Positions 1-6,861 are shown, counted from the stretch's first letter. The stretch: DNA of 11,888 nt from Clostridiales bacterium (GCA_004554105.1 SFNW01000055.1:1-11888); one strand, 5' to 3'. Program-made: numbers and translations. The notes: generated by a model from the sequence alone, not told the origin.

Positions 1-665
1 CGCGGGAAAAACTGATTGCCGGAAACCTGCGTCTTGTGCTGAGTATCATTCAGCGTTTTTCCAACCGTAAAGAGAATATGGACGACCTGTTTCAGGTTGG
101 CTGTATCGGGCTGATAAAAGCAATCGACAATTTTAATATAGATTTGGACGTAAAGTTTTCAACCTATGCCGTGCCGATGATCATCGGCGAGGTCCGCCGC
201 TATCTGCGCGACAACAATTCGATTCGCGTCAGCCGTTCGGTGCGCGATTTGGCATATAAATCGCTGCAGGCGCGCGAGCTGCTCTCCAAATCGCTGCTGC
301 GTGAGCCGACCGTGGAGGACATTGCAAAGGCGGTCGGTGAAAGCAAGGAAGCGGTCTCACACGCCATGGAGGCGATTATCGAGCCCGTCTCCCTGTACGA
401 TGCGGTTTTTAGCGACGGCGGCGACTCGATTTTTGTCATTGACCAAATCAGTGACCACACGGTGGACGACGATGTTTGGCTTGAGGATATTGCGCTTCGC
501 GAGGCGATGAAAAAGCTGAACAAGCGCGAACGCTCGATTCTCGATATGCGGTTTTACAGCGGCAAAACGCAAATGGAAATCGCCGAGGAAATCGGCATCT
601 CGCAGGCGCAGGTTTCCCGCCTTGAAAAAGGCGCAATCGAGCGCATCAAGAAGGAAATCAACTAA
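1..665 (+). CDS. sigG: RNA polymerase sporulation sigma factor SigG (5' end outside window)
   Basis: This is the late forespore sigma factor of the sigma-70 family, which directs RNA polymerase to forespore genes after engulfment. The reading frame is open to the left edge: codons from base 3 read REKLIAGNLRLVL, which continues the family sequence, so the GTG at 36 is internal and roughly 40 N-terminal residues are missing. Visible parts are region 2 (DDLFQVGCIGLIKAIDNF, then KFSTYAVPMIIGEVRRYLRD), region 3, and a region 4.2 helix-turn-helix (QMEIAEEIGISQAQVSRLEK) near the C-terminus. SigF is the nearest alternative. The stretches RRYLRDNNSIRVSRS and DGGDSIFVIDQISD match SigG better from memory of the Bacillus proteins. 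In many Clostridia it follows spoIIGA-sigE, which would lie upstream and cannot be seen. It converges on spoIVB, a known SigG-regulon member in Bacillus. Confidence 0.93.
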   Translation, partial: REKLIAGNLRLVLSIIQRFSNRKENMDDLFQVGCIGLIKAIDNFNIDLDVKFSTYAVPMIIGEVRRYLRDNNSIRVSRSVRDLAYKSLQARELLSKSLLREPTVEDIAKAVGESKEAVSHAMEAIIEPVSLYDAVFSDGGDSIFVIDQISDHTVDDDVWLEDIALREAMKKLNKRERSILDMRFYSGKTQMEIAEEIGISQAQVSRLEKGAIERIKKEIN

Positions 666-667
666 AA

Positions 668-697
668 TTAAAATAGGCTCTTGCGAACCTATTTTAA
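668..697. terminator. Two-way hairpin between convergent sigG and spoIVB
   Basis: A 10-bp inverted repeat, TTAAAATAGG (668-677) and CCTATTTTAA (688-697), is extended inwards by two pairs after one mismatch. It lies 2 bases after the sigG stop and 8 bases past the spoIVB stop on the other strand. Because the stem ends in A/T on both sides it could terminate either gene. The U-tracts are short, so its strength is uncertain. Confidence 0.6.
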
Positions 698-705
698 CCT
701 TGGTA

Positions 706-1779
706 TTAAAGGAGATTGTTCATTTCGTCAAGCATATTGCCGATATAGATGCCGTAGCCGGTTGTCGGGTCGTTGACCATGACGTGCGTGACCGCGCCGA
801 CAAGTTTGCCGCCTTGCAAAATCGGGCTGCCGCTCATGCCCTGAACGATGCCGCCGGTTTTGGCAAGCAGTCGCTCGTCGGTGACCTTGACGACATAGTT
901 TTTGGTTTTTGCCGCGCTGTCGCGGTTGATTTCGGCAATTTCGACATTGTATTCATGCCGTCGGTTGTCGTCGAGCGTGCAGAGAATCGTGGCAGGTCCT
1001 TCGCTGACCTCCCACGCCTCGGCAACCTCGACCGGCTGACCGATATTTCCGCGCGGTACCGAGTACATACCGAACAGACCGACCTCGGTATTGGCAATCA
1101 GCTTGCCGCATTTTTCGCTGTCAAAGCTGCCGCACAGTTCGCCCGGTGCGCCGGGCTTGCCGATATTGACGCCGCCGATTTTTACATTGCTGATATAGCC
1201 GCTCTCGATTTCGAGGACCTTGCCGCTTTCACTGTCGCAGATGCCGTGCCCCAGACCGCCGAAGACGAGCGTGTCGTCCTTAATATAAGTGACCGTGCCG
1301 ATGCCGGCGGAGGTGTCCTTTAACAGGACGCCGAGGCGGTAGCTTCCGTTTTCATCGCATTTTTCGGGCGTCAGTGTAATGGGAATTTCTTTTGCTTTGC
1401 GCTTGACCGTGAGCGTAATCGGCTTTTCGCCGACGGTTTCAATCGCGCGCACCACATCGCCGATTGTGCTGACCGAAACGCCGTTGACCGAGCGAATCAC
1501 GTCCTCCGGCAGAATACCCGCGTCGGCCGCGGGCGAAACCTCGACGCCCGATGAGGAAAAACGGGTGAGCCGAAGAACGGTCACCTCGTTTGCGCCGAAT
1601 CGCACGCCGAACGGCGTACCGCCCGGGTATACGACGACATCGGCGTATTTTTCTTCCCGCGCCGCCGCTGCGGACTGCGCCGGCAGAGCCGCATCGGCGG
1701 GCAGAGGAATGAGCGAGAGCAGCAGCACGAGTACGCCGACGCCGTACAGCTTTCTTGCCTTTGTTATCATTTTGTTCAT
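706..1779 (-). CDS. spoIVB: SpoIVB, PDZ-domain serine peptidase of the sigma-K checkpoint (peptidase family S55)
   Basis: In Bacillus, SpoIVB is made in the forespore under sigma-G, is secreted into the space between the two membranes, and triggers SpoIVFB to cleave pro-sigma-K. The predicted 357-residue protein (Bacillus form about 425) has a basic N-terminus and a hydrophobic membrane/signal segment at about residues 12-28. A PDZ domain follows at about residues 54-140 (GVEVSPAADAGILPEDVIRS). The C-terminal peptidase domain contains GLGHGICD and GIVQGMSGSPILQGGK. By motif alignment the likely triad is His178, Asp301 and Ser316. The ATG at 1779 was chosen because it sits directly before the signal segment. 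The frame stays open upstream to 1923, but that part looks non-coding. The ribosome binding site is poor: AAAGG lies 13 bases upstream, inside a small 6-bp hairpin (1792-1807). No convincing SigG promoter was found in the 170 bases before it. ldh lies upstream on the same strand. Confidence 0.93.
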   Translation of the reverse strand: MNKMITKARKLYGVGVLVLLLSLIPLPADAALPAQSAAAAREEKYADVVVYPGGTPFGVRFGANEVTVLRLTRFSSSGVEVSPAADAGILPEDVIRSVNGVSVSTIGDVVRAIETVGEKPITLTVKRKAKEIPITLTPEKCDENGSYRLGVLLKDTSAGIGTVTYIKDDTLVFGGLGHGICDSESGKVLEIESGYISNVKIGGVNIGKPGAPGELCGSFDSEKCGKLIANTEVGLFGMYSVPRGNIGQPVEVAEAWEVSEGPATILCTLDDNRRHEYNVEIAEINRDSAAKTKNYVVKVTDERLLAKTGGIVQGMSGSPILQGGKLVGAVTHVMVNDPTTGYGIYIGNMLDEMNNLL

Positions 1780-1949
1780 AAATATGACCGTGCCTTTGGG
1801 AAAAGGCTCCCTTCCCGTATTTTGGGCGCGGTGTGCGCCTTCCTGAGCGTCTGTCATACGCTCAAGAATAATTTGCGCCGCGGCGGGCATTTTATGAATT
1901 GCAAAATTATAAGCATAAGGCAATTATTTTTGCGTTTGCTAAGGCTTGA

Positions 1950-2912
1950 CTAAACGCCGGACGCCGCCTTTTCGCGCAGTCCGTCAAGCGCTTTTTTCAG
2001 CGCCTTTGCCGAAGCGTGTAAATCCGCGTATTCGCCGCCCGAAAGCGGAATATCAAGTACGCTTTTGACCCCGCAGGCGCCGATGACCGACGGCACGCCG
2101 AGGCAAATATCGGAAAGACCGTAATGTCCTTCCACAAGCGTTGAAACAGGCAGAATGCTGTCCTGGTCGCGCACGATGCTGTCCACGATGCGCAGCACCG
2201 CCTCCGCGATCGCGTAGTAGGTCGCGCCCTTGTTTTCAATAATTTTATAAGCACTGGTGCGGACTTCTTCAAACATTTTGTCAAGCTCTTGCTGATAGTC
2301 GGCGACGCCGTTGATGCGGCAGAAGCCGTACAAATCAATGCCCGAAATGTTTGCGCTGCTCCAGACCGGCAGCTCACTGTCACCGTGCTCGCCGATAATA
2401 AAGGTATGGACATTGCGGCTGTCGACGCCGAGTTTCTGACCGACCAAAAATTTCAGTCTCGCGGTATCAAGCACGGTGCCCGAGCCGATGACGCGGCGCG
2501 GGTCGAAGCCCGAGAGGTCGAGCGTGATATAGGTCAGAATGTCGACCGGATTGGAGACAAGCAGTAAAATCGCTTCGGTATTGACAGGGCGAATACCGCC
2601 CACAATCGCGGAAAGAATCGCTTTGTTCTTCTGCAAAAGGTCGAGACGGGTCTCGCCGGGCGCCTGTCCCGCGCCCGCGGCAATAATAATGATGCCGCAG
2701 TCGTACAAATCCTCGTAACAGCCGGCATAGATTTTCATCGGAGCAAGAAAGGGAAGCGCGTGATTCAAGTCCATCGCCTCGCCCTCTGCTTTTTTCGTAT
2801 TTGCGTCAATCAGCACGATTTCGGACAGAATCCCGCTGTGCATCAGCGTGTAGGCGCAGGTCGCGCCGACGTTGCCGCAGCCGATAATTGCGCATTTTTG
2901 CAAATTTAACAT
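1950..2912 (-). CDS. ldh: L-lactate dehydrogenase
   Basis: This NAD-dependent cytoplasmic enzyme reduces pyruvate to L-lactate and regenerates NAD+. The 320-residue protein has the usual family length. It starts with a Rossmann dinucleotide motif GCGNVG (residues 11-16). Substrate and catalytic residues are visible: Gln83 in AGQAPGETR, at the position that is Gln in lactate and Arg in malate dehydrogenases, Arg89, Asp149 and Arg152 in LDTARLK, and the catalytic His176 in GEHGDSELPVW. His169 falls where the fructose-bisphosphate-binding His of Bacillus LDH lies, but the partner Arg173 position appears to be Lys154. The ATG at 2912 was chosen over longer frames because it is preceded by AAAGGAG with 7-base spacing and begins 10 residues before the Rossmann loop. 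That ribosome binding site is buried in a perfect hairpin (2915-2948). It lies 52 bases downstream of glpK on the same strand. A related 2-hydroxyacid dehydrogenase is the main alternative. Confidence 0.92.
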   Translation of the reverse strand: MLNLQKCAIIGCGNVGATCAYTLMHSGILSEIVLIDANTKKAEGEAMDLNHALPFLAPMKIYAGCYEDLYDCGIIIIAAGAGQAPGETRLDLLQKNKAILSAIVGGIRPVNTEAILLLVSNPVDILTYITLDLSGFDPRRVIGSGTVLDTARLKFLVGQKLGVDSRNVHTFIIGEHGDSELPVWSSANISGIDLYGFCRINGVADYQQELDKMFEEVRTSAYKIIENKGATYYAIAEAVLRIVDSIVRDQDSILPVSTLVEGHYGLSDICLGVPSVIGACGVKSVLDIPLSGGEYADLHASAKALKKALDGLREKAASGV

Positions 2913-2914
2913 AA

Positions 2915-2948
2915 AAATACTCCTTTCATGGAACTGAAAGGAGTATTT
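2915..2948 (-). promoter_or_regulatory. Perfect hairpin covering the ldh ribosome binding site
   Basis: A 14-bp uninterrupted inverted repeat, AAATACTCCTTTCA (2915-2928) and TGAAAGGAGTATTT (2935-2948), has a 6-base loop. In the ldh message the 3' arm contains the Shine-Dalgarno AAAGGAG and the 5' arm contains its exact complement. The stem ends 2 bases before the ATG. As the stem is followed by a short T run on the minus strand, it could also work as a weak terminator after glpK. The repeat is seen directly; either function is inference. Confidence 0.75.
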
Positions 2949-2964
2949 CCGAAATGCGTGGGAT

Positions 2965-4458
2965 TTATGACAGCCCGCCGAGCGTGGCACGCGAAACCGC
3001 CGTGCGCCAGCCCGCAAGTTGCGTTTCCCGCGCGGTCGCGGAAAGCGTCGGCTGAAAGATGCGGTCGGGCGCGAGATTTTTCTGCGTTTCGGCAAGATTT
3101 CGATAGATGCCGATGCCGAGCCCCGCAAGCAGGGCAGCACCGAGCGCGGTCGTCTCGATGCACTTCGGGCGAAGAACGGGCAGCCCGCTTATATCGGACT
3201 GGAAAGACAGGAGAAAATTGTTTGCCGCCGCGCCGCCGTCTGCGCGCAATTTGGTCAGCTTGACACCGCATTCGCGCTCGATTGCAGTCAGCAAATCGTT
3301 TGTCTGATATGCCATGGACTCGAGCGTGGCGCGGACGATGTGCGCGCGCTCGGTCGCGCGGGTGATGCCGCAGATGACGCCGCGCGCATACGGGTCCCAA
3401 TAGGGCGCGCCCAGTCCGCAGAAGGCGGGGACGACATAGACGCCGCCGCTGTTTTCGACCGAAGCTGCAATTTCTTCGGTTTCGGCGGCGGTTTGAATCA
3501 GACCGAGACCGTCGCGCAGCCATTGTACGGCGGCACCGCAGACAAAGACCGAGCCTTCGCAGGCGTAGGTGACCTCACCGTCGATTTTCCATGCAATCGT
3601 CGTCAGCAGTCCATTTTTCGGCGTGACGCAGAGCCCGCCGATATTCATGAGCAAAAAGCCGCCCGTGCCGTATGTATTTTTAACGTCGCCGGGCGTGTGG
3701 CAGCCCTGACCGAACATCGCCGCCTGCTGGTCGCCCGCAACGCCCGCAATCGGAATCGGTGCGCCGAAAATTTCGGGCGCGGTATAGCCGAACAGACCCG
3801 CCGAGGGAAGCACCTGCGGCAGCATGGAGCGCGGCACGCCGAAGAGCGCAAGCAGCTCGTCGTCCCAGTCGAGCGTGCGGAGATTGAACAGCATCGTGCG
3901 CGATGCGTTGGAACAGTCGGTGGCGAAAATTTTCCCGCCCGACAGTTTCCACATCAGCCAGGTGTCGACCGTGCCGCAGAGCAGGCGTCCGTCTCTTGCT
4001 TTCTCCGCCGCGCCGTTGACGTTCTGCAAAATCCAGCGAATTTTACTTGCCGAAAAATACGGGTCGCAGACAAGTCCGGTTTTGTCTTTAATCATCGCTT
4101 CCGCGCCGCTTTGCTTCAGCTCTGCGCAGAAGTCCGCCGTGCGGCGGCATTGCCAGACGATTGCGCGATAGACCGGCTTGCCGGTTTCCTTATCCCATAC
4201 AATGACGGTTTCGCGCTGGTTTGTGATGCCGACGGCAAGAATGTCGGCGGCGTTTGCGCCCGCACGCAGCATGGCTTCCTTTGCGACCTCAATCTGTGTG
4301 TCGAAAATCTGCTGCGGGTCGTGCTCGACCCAGCCGTCGTTCGGGAAATACTGCGTATATTCCTTTGCCGCACTGCAAATCGGCACGCCTGCTGTATCAA
4401 ACAGAATACAGCGCGAGCCGGTCGTTCCTTGGTCGAGTGCCATCAGATACTTTGGCAT
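2965..4458 (-). CDS. glpK: Glycerol kinase
   Basis: This FGGY-family kinase phosphorylates glycerol with ATP to sn-glycerol 3-phosphate in the cytoplasm, trapping glycerol after uptake. The 497-residue protein matches the usual length of about 500. Visible motifs are the N-terminal phosphate loop DQGTTGSR (9-16), NQRE (80-83) contacting glycerol, DPYFSASK (132-139), GDQQ (242-245) with the likely catalytic Asp243, NTYGTGG (261-267) and DGGAAANNF (407-415). The ATG at 4458 is chosen because GGAGG lies 5 bases before it and the protein then starts MPKYLMALDQGTTG. The stretch before GDQQ lacks the HFxG-type histidine that HPr phosphorylates in many Firmicutes enzymes. No glpF or glpD is adjacent. 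It sits between khpA and ldh on the same strand, and no clear sigma-A promoter is seen in the 60 bases before it. Confidence 0.96.
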   Translation of the reverse strand: MPKYLMALDQGTTGSRCILFDTAGVPICSAAKEYTQYFPNDGWVEHDPQQIFDTQIEVAKEAMLRAGANAADILAVGITNQRETVIVWDKETGKPVYRAIVWQCRRTADFCAELKQSGAEAMIKDKTGLVCDPYFSASKIRWILQNVNGAAEKARDGRLLCGTVDTWLMWKLSGGKIFATDCSNASRTMLFNLRTLDWDDELLALFGVPRSMLPQVLPSAGLFGYTAPEIFGAPIPIAGVAGDQQAAMFGQGCHTPGDVKNTYGTGGFLLMNIGGLCVTPKNGLLTTIAWKIDGEVTYACEGSVFVCGAAVQWLRDGLGLIQTAAETEEIAASVENSGGVYVVPAFCGLGAPYWDPYARGVICGITRATERAHIVRATLESMAYQTNDLLTAIERECGVKLTKLRADGGAAANNFLLSFQSDISGLPVLRPKCIETTALGAALLAGLGIGIYRNLAETQKNLAPDRIFQPTLSATARETQLAGWRTAVSRATLGGLS

Positions 4459-4477
4459 AAAAACCTCCATAGTAGCA

Positions 4478-4506
4478 CAAAAGAGTCTCATAGTAAGACT
4501 CTTTTG
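4478..4506 (-). terminator. Hairpin between khpA and glpK
   Basis: An 11-bp perfect inverted repeat, CAAAAGAGTCT (4478-4488) and AGACTCTTTTG (4496-4506), has a 7-base loop. It begins 12 bases past the khpA stop and lies 19 bases before the glpK start. It is a plausible terminator for the ylxM-ffh-rpsP-khpA transcript, though the T run is only four bases and lies within the stem. The loop heptamer CATAGTA recurs at 4468-4474, next to the glpK ribosome binding site. Confidence 0.6.
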
Positions 4507-4518
4507 CAATGGATTCAC

Positions 4519-4761
4519 TTAGTCCTTAATCTCAACGGTTACCTTTTGGTCCACGGAGGTTGCCGCCGCCTTCATAATGGTTCTGAGCGCCTTGGCAATC
4601 CTGCCGTGTCTGCCGATGACCTTGCCCATATCGTCGGGGTCGACGCTGAGGGTCAGGAGGATTTCTCCGTTTTCATCGGTGGATTCCGTGACCGAAACGC
4701 TGTCGGGTTTTTCCACGATAGCTTTTGCCATGTCGGTCAGCACGTCTTTCAGCACAAGCAT
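4519..4761 (-). CDS. khpA: KH-domain RNA-binding protein KhpA (YlqC family)
   Basis: This is a single-KH-domain RNA-binding protein; in other Firmicutes it pairs with KhpB (Jag/EloR) and influences cell elongation and small-RNA metabolism. The 80-residue length is typical. The KH signature lies at about residues 46-60 (GKVIGRHGRIAKALR), with GRHG as the GxxG nucleic-acid loop. It begins 18 bases after the rpsP stop, the conserved rpsP-khpA neighbourhood, and is probably co-transcribed. The ribosome binding site is weak (GGAAA). In many Firmicutes rimM and trmD follow; here glpK does. Confidence 0.93.
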   Translation of the reverse strand: MLVLKDVLTDMAKAIVEKPDSVSVTESTDENGEILLTLSVDPDDMGKVIGRHGRIAKALRTIMKAAATSVDQKVTVEIKD

Positions 4762-4779
4762 TTTCGTTTCCGCAGGGGA

Positions 4780-5025
4780 TTACTTTACGATGCCGCTCTT
4801 GACGAGAAGCGCCTTGACCGTATCGGTCGGCTGTGCGCCGCTCTGCATCCACTTCTCGGCCTTCTCGGCGTCGATTTTGATTTCGACAGGCTCGGTCAGG
4901 GGATTGTAGTAACCGATTTCGTCGATGAAGCGACCGTTTCTGGGGTAGCGGGAATCCGCTACGACAACACGGTAAAAGGGAGCCTTCTTTGCGCCCATTC
5001 TTCTGAGTCTGATTTTAACTGCCAT
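4780..5025 (-). CDS. rpsP: 30S ribosomal protein bS16
   Basis: bS16 is a small structural protein of the 30S subunit that assists its assembly. The 81-residue protein has the typical start MAVKIRLRRMGAKKAPFYR, followed by VVADSRYPRNGRFIDEIGYYNP, both hallmarks of the family. The ATG at 5025 has GGAGG 8 bases upstream. It lies 44 bases after ffh and 18 bases before khpA on the same strand, within the expected ylxM-ffh-rpsP-khpA operon. Confidence 0.98.
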   Translation of the reverse strand: MAVKIRLRRMGAKKAPFYRVVVADSRYPRNGRFIDEIGYYNPLTEPVEIKIDAEKAEKWMQSGAQPTDTVKALLVKSGIVK

Positions 5026-5069
5026 TGATTTGTCCTCCGAAAAAATAGAAAAGTTTTTATAAAAATCCG

Positions 5070-6410
5070 TTAAAACGGCATTTTCATCTTTTTACCGAAC
5101 ATGCGGTTCATCTGCTTTTGATTGCCGGTGAACTGCTTCATCATCTTCTTCATCTGCTCGAACTGCTTGATGATTTTGTTGACTTCCTCGACGCTCGTGC
5201 CGCTGCCCGCCGCGATGCGCTTCTTTCGGGAGAAGTTGAGGTCTTCGGGCTTGGCGCGCTCCGCCTTGGTCATGGACAGGATAATCGCCTCCATGTGGGC
5301 AAGTGCTTTTTCGTCGATTTTGGCGTCCTTCAGCGCGCCGGGCTTGACGCCGGGCATCATCGAAAGCACCGATTCGAGCGAGCCCATATTTTTGAGCTGT
5401 GCCATCTGTTCGAGGTAATCGTCGAGCGTGAAGGTCGACTGACGGAATTTCTGCTCCAGCTCCGCGGCTTTCTTCTCGTCGTAAGCCTGTTCCGCCTTTT
5501 CAATCAGCGTGAGCATATCGCCCATGCCGAGAATGCGAGAGGCAAGGCGGTCGGGGTGGAACGGCTCTATCGTATCGAGTTTTTCGCCCGTACCGATGAA
5601 TTTAATCGGTTTGCCGGTGATGTGGCGGATCGAGAGCGCCGCGCCGCCGCGCGTGTCGCCGTCCATCTTGGTCAGAACGACGCCGGTGATGTCAAGAAGG
5701 TCATTGAAACTCTGCGCCACATTGACCGCGTCCTGACCGAGCATCGCGTCAACCACGAGCAGAATTTCGGTGGGGGAGACCGCCGCCTTGATGTCGCGCA
5801 GCTCGTTCATCAGTGCCTCGTCGACGTGCAGTCTGCCCGCCGTGTCGATGAACACCATGTCGTAGCCGTTTTTCTTTGCGTGCGCAACGCCCGCCTTGGC
5901 AATTTCGACGGGAGAAATGCTGTTTCCCATTGTGAATACGGGAATAGCAAGTTTTTCACCGACGACCTCAAGCTGCTTGATTGCCGCGGGGCGGTAGACG
6001 TCGCAGGCAACGAGCAGGGGATTCTTGCCTTTTTTCTTATAATAACCGGCAAGCTTGCCGCTGTGCGTGGTTTTGCCCGCGCCCTGAAGACCGACCATCA
6101 TAACCACGGTGGGCGGCGCGGAGGCGATTTCGAGCTTCGAGTTTTCCGACCCCATTAAGCGGATCAGTTCCTCGTTGACGATTTTGATAATCTGCTGTGC
6201 GGGCAGCAGGCTTTCAAGCACCTCGGCGCCGACGGCGCGTTCGGTGACGGCCTTGACAAAATCCTTGACGACCTTGAAGTTGACGTCCGCTTCGAGCAGT
6301 GCGAGCTTGACTTCCCGCATTCCCTCGCGGACATCCGCTTCGGTCAGCTTGCCTTTGTTCTTAAATTTTTTAAAGGCATTGGCAAGCTTATCGCTTAAAC
6401 TTTGAAACAT
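5070..6410 (-). CDS. ffh: Signal recognition particle protein Ffh (SRP54 GTPase)
   Basis: Ffh binds signal sequences of membrane and secreted proteins on the ribosome and, with SRP RNA and FtsY, delivers them to the Sec translocon. The 446-residue protein has an N-terminal helical bundle (1-95) and a G domain with P-loop GLQGAGKTT (107-115), DVYRPAA (137-143), DTAGR (189-193) and TKMDGDTRGG (247-256). A Met-rich M domain spans about 320-446. The M domain ends in a Met/Lys-rich tail (KKMMKQ, MNRMFGKKMKM) that binds signal peptides and SRP RNA. The ATG at 6410 lies 3 bases after the ylxM stop, with GGAG 8 bases upstream inside the end of ylxM, so translation is probably coupled. Confidence 0.98.
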   Translation of the reverse strand: MFQSLSDKLANAFKKFKNKGKLTEADVREGMREVKLALLEADVNFKVVKDFVKAVTERAVGAEVLESLLPAQQIIKIVNEELIRLMGSENSKLEIASAPPTVVMMVGLQGAGKTTHSGKLAGYYKKKGKNPLLVACDVYRPAAIKQLEVVGEKLAIPVFTMGNSISPVEIAKAGVAHAKKNGYDMVFIDTAGRLHVDEALMNELRDIKAAVSPTEILLVVDAMLGQDAVNVAQSFNDLLDITGVVLTKMDGDTRGGAALSIRHITGKPIKFIGTGEKLDTIEPFHPDRLASRILGMGDMLTLIEKAEQAYDEKKAAELEQKFRQSTFTLDDYLEQMAQLKNMGSLESVLSMMPGVKPGALKDAKIDEKALAHMEAIILSMTKAERAKPEDLNFSRKKRIAAGSGTSVEEVNKIIKQFEQMKKMMKQFTGNQKQMNRMFGKKMKMPF

Positions 6411-6413
6411 TCT

Positions 6414-6788
6414 TTATTCTCCGATTTGCGCAAGCGTCTTGACCGCGGCAATCTGGTGTTGAAGCAGTGCTTCGAGCTTTTCCTTGTCCTCGCCGCGCTC
6501 GAGTCTGTCGCAGGCGTCGGACAGGGAAGCGATAATGCCGTCGCTCACGCTCCGTATTTTTACGAAATGGTTGGCAAGTCCGAGTTTGTCTTCGAGAAAA
6601 ATCAACTCTTGCTCCGCCTTTTTCACAATATGGCGGACGCCCTGCCGTGTCATGCCTTCGCTCTCCGCAATCTCGGATAGCGAGAGGTCTTCGTTGTAGT
6701 AAAGTTCGAGAACAGCGCGTTGCTTTTCGCCGAGAACGTCGCCGTAGAAGTCCAGCAGAAAGGAGATATTCATATTCTTCTCAAACAC
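6414..6788 (-). CDS. ylxM: YlxM-family helix-turn-helix protein (SRP operon)
   Basis: YlxM/p13-like proteins are short helix-turn-helix proteins encoded just before ffh in Firmicutes. They have been linked to SRP function, but the exact role is unsettled. The recognisable part is NISFLLDFYGDVLGEKQRAV, then a sigma-region-4-like HTH (LSLSEIAESEGMTRQGVRHI), then a charged C-terminal helix. I place the start at the GTG at 6788 (124 residues), which has GAGG 7 bases upstream and gives an N-terminus VFEKNMNISFLLDFY like other family members. The ATG at 6773 is the alternative. It is the first gene after a strong promoter and a palindrome that overlaps the start point. Confidence 0.88.
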   Translation of the reverse strand: MFEKNMNISFLLDFYGDVLGEKQRAVLELYYNEDLSLSEIAESEGMTRQGVRHIVKKAEQELIFLEDKLGLANHFVKIRSVSDGIIASLSDACDRLERGEDKEKLEALLQHQIAAVKTLAQIGE

Positions 6789-6806
6789 GGCTCTCCCTCG
6801 CTTTCG

Positions 6807-6833
6807 CTCTGTAAAGCAAAACACTTTACAGAG
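6807..6833 (-). promoter_or_regulatory. Palindrome over the ylxM start point (candidate operator or leader hairpin)
   Basis: A perfect 10-bp inverted repeat, CTCTGTAAAG (6807-6816) and CTTTACAGAG (6824-6833), has a 7-base centre. Its outer end overlaps the -10 element (6832-6837), and the predicted start point near 6825 falls inside it. This geometry suits a repressor operator. As RNA only the inner part would be transcribed, which makes a DNA site more likely than an RNA hairpin. I do not recognise the motif. Confidence 0.6.
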
Positions 6834-6861
6834 TATAACATAGGCAAACGCGGTCTGTCAA
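6832..6861 (-). promoter_or_regulatory. Sigma-A promoter of the ylxM-ffh-rpsP-khpA operon
   Basis: On the minus strand a perfect -35 TTGACA (6856-6861) is followed after 18 bases by -10 TATACT (6832-6837), with an extended TG one base before it. An A/T block, TTTTTCAAAAA (6865-6875), lies 3 bases upstream of the -35 like an UP element. The start would fall near 6825, about 37 bases before the ylxM GTG. Confidence 0.85.

Noticed and set aside
622..1323. A 233-codon open frame on the plus strand overlapping the sigG end and spoIVB
   Set aside because: It lies antisense to spoIVB, runs through the sigG-spoIVB hairpin and shows no recognisable motif.
1890..1918. SigG-type promoter for spoIVB (TTATG, 17 bases, CATAAAA on the minus strand)
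   Set aside because: Both elements deviate from the consensus, and the start would be over 100 bases from the chosen ATG.
2913..2964. Rex operator upstream of ldh
   Set aside because: No TTGTTAA-N4-TTAACAA-like site is visible. The inverted repeat there has unrelated arms matching the ribosome binding site.
3019..5028. A 669-codon open frame on the plus strand antisense to glpK, khpA and rpsP
   Set aside because: It crosses three well-supported genes on the other strand, has no family motif and no ribosome binding site. Long antisense frames are expected from the GC-rich codon use.
5054..5078. Small palindromes TTTTTATAAAAA and CCGTTAAAACGG between ffh and rpsP
   Set aside because: They are short, A/T-rich or overlap the ffh stop codon, and are likely chance.
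5118..6158. A 346-codon open frame on the plus strand antisense to ffh
   Set aside because: It mirrors the ffh coding sequence, its residues resemble no known protein, and it has no promoter or terminator of its own.
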